32,496 nt of DNA from Bacillota bacterium. Its GTDB lineage: Bacteria > Bacillota > Clostridia > Christensenellales > Pumilibacteraceae. The notes below the pieces were generated by a model that was given only the letters and a program-made list of their open reading frames with translations, did no database searches and was not told the origin of the DNA. The stretch is from NCBI GenBank assembly GCA_019113265.1, contig DXHT01000083.1, positions 1 through 32,496 of the forward strand, written 5' to 3'. This document shows, in pieces, positions 32,095 to 32,496 of the stretch (position 1 is its first letter; each line of letters starts with the position of its first letter). The translations under genes were made by a program, and so were the position numbers.

Positions 32095-32365
32095 CGCCGC
32101 GCTTTTACGCACGGACAAGCCGCGCCCGCTGTCGGGCAAGGCTTTTCGCAAACGCTGCCCGCCGCATTTTCCTTGCCATGCGCGGCGGGCGGGAAGTCCC
32201 GTCGGGCGGAAACGCGCGGGCGGTAAATCCCGTCGGGCGGAAACGCTTTGGCGTCGGAGCCGCGGGCGGGAAGATAAAGCGACATGCGTCAGAGCCGCGG
32301 GCGGGGAGTCTCGTCGGGCGGAAACGCGCGGGCTGAACCGAGAATAAACGGATAAGAACAAAGGC
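32095..32365 (+). repeat. GC-rich degenerate repeats downstream of spo0A
   Basis: GTCGGGCGGAAACGC occurs three times (32201-32215, 32232-32246, 32313-32327), embedded in related GCGGGCGG units at about 32182-32335. No gene and no clear spo0A terminator are seen. Confidence 0.75.
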
Positions 32366-32496
32366 GATGAATTGTCAAATCAAGTGCAACAGTTAGAGAG
32401 ATTTTCAAGGAACAAATCTTGTGGTGTGTGGTAATGTAAAACTTTCTTGGGCCTGGCGTTGATCAACGCCAGGTTCTTTTTTAATGTTGCAGGGCT
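32366..32496 (+). mobile_element. Probable left end of an IS30-like insertion sequence (cut by the window end)
   Basis: Base composition changes sharply to AT-rich at about 32340-32370. GAATTGTCAAATCAAGTGCAAC (in 32369-32390) followed by AGTTA resembles IS30-family terminal repeats, which share a GTCAA...GCAACAGTTA pattern. No transposase is visible before the window ends, so this is tentative. Confidence 0.4.
32452..32482 (+). terminator. Terminator-like perfect palindrome at the right edge
   Basis: CCTGGCGTT (32452-32460) with AACGCCAGG (32465-32473), GATC loop, then TTCTTTTTT. If the flanking sequence is an IS end, this would block read-through into the transposase. Confidence 0.8.

Noticed and set aside
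32182..32335. CRISPR array
   Set aside because: Repeat spacing is irregular (31 and 81 bp), the spacers resemble the repeats and no cas gene is present.

Overview
The window looks like chromosomal DNA from a spore-forming, monoderm member of the Clostridia (Bacillota). The evidence is a complete Spo0A with tandem 0A-box motifs upstream, a cysteine-rich BclB-like spore-surface protein behind a sigma-K-type promoter, many TTGACA/TATAAT promoters with 17-18 bp spacers, AGGAGG ribosome binding sites, lipoprotein and signal-anchor exports, and an RND transporter with no outer-membrane partner. The DNA is GC-rich with heavy ATA-isoleucine use. An uncultured gut-type lineage is likely, but I cannot name it. 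Both ends lie in repeat-like sequence (an internal gene repeat on the left, a probable insertion-sequence end on the right), so the window may be a whole assembled contig.

Layout. 1-2162: the 3' part of a large secreted protein built of carbohydrate-binding-like modules joined by cysteine-rich linkers. 2385-4485: serS and a membrane protein of unknown function. 4717-9788: purF (Fe-S type) followed by an RND exporter. 9796-13076: trxA, a HAD-IB phosphatase and leuS. 13732-21445: a glycan locus with a domain-swapped GH3 glycosidase anchored at both ends, a membrane-anchored CBM/Ig protein and a CBM/Ig lipoprotein. 21606-22086: tRNA-Arg(CCG) and two degenerate copies carrying the same 55-nt insert in the T-loop. 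22368-25658: an APH-family phosphotransferase, then cardiolipin synthase with an AlkD-type glycosylase. 25734-27042: tpiA and dut. 27251-28012 (minus): spore-surface protein. 28273-28998: sirtuin. 29386-29817: SecB-like chaperone. 30152-31171 (minus): MDR dehydrogenase lacking the usual catalytic-zinc ligands. 31366-32094: spo0A. 32095-32496: GC-rich degenerate repeats and a probable IS30-like end.

How the genes work together. Most of the window is housekeeping: two tRNA synthetases, purine synthesis, thioredoxin, glycolysis, nucleotide sanitation and membrane lipid. Two parts stand out. The GH3/CBM operon looks like a surface machine for binding and cutting a glycan; its three products share the same architectural vocabulary as the secreted protein at the left edge. 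The spore-linked part comprises spo0A, its 0A boxes and the spore-coat-like gene. Three genes (trxA, the sirtuin gene and the dehydrogenase gene) have near-consensus promoters placed so close to the ATG that their mRNAs should be leaderless or nearly so. The tRNA-Arg array with T-loop inserts is the most unusual nucleic-acid structure here.
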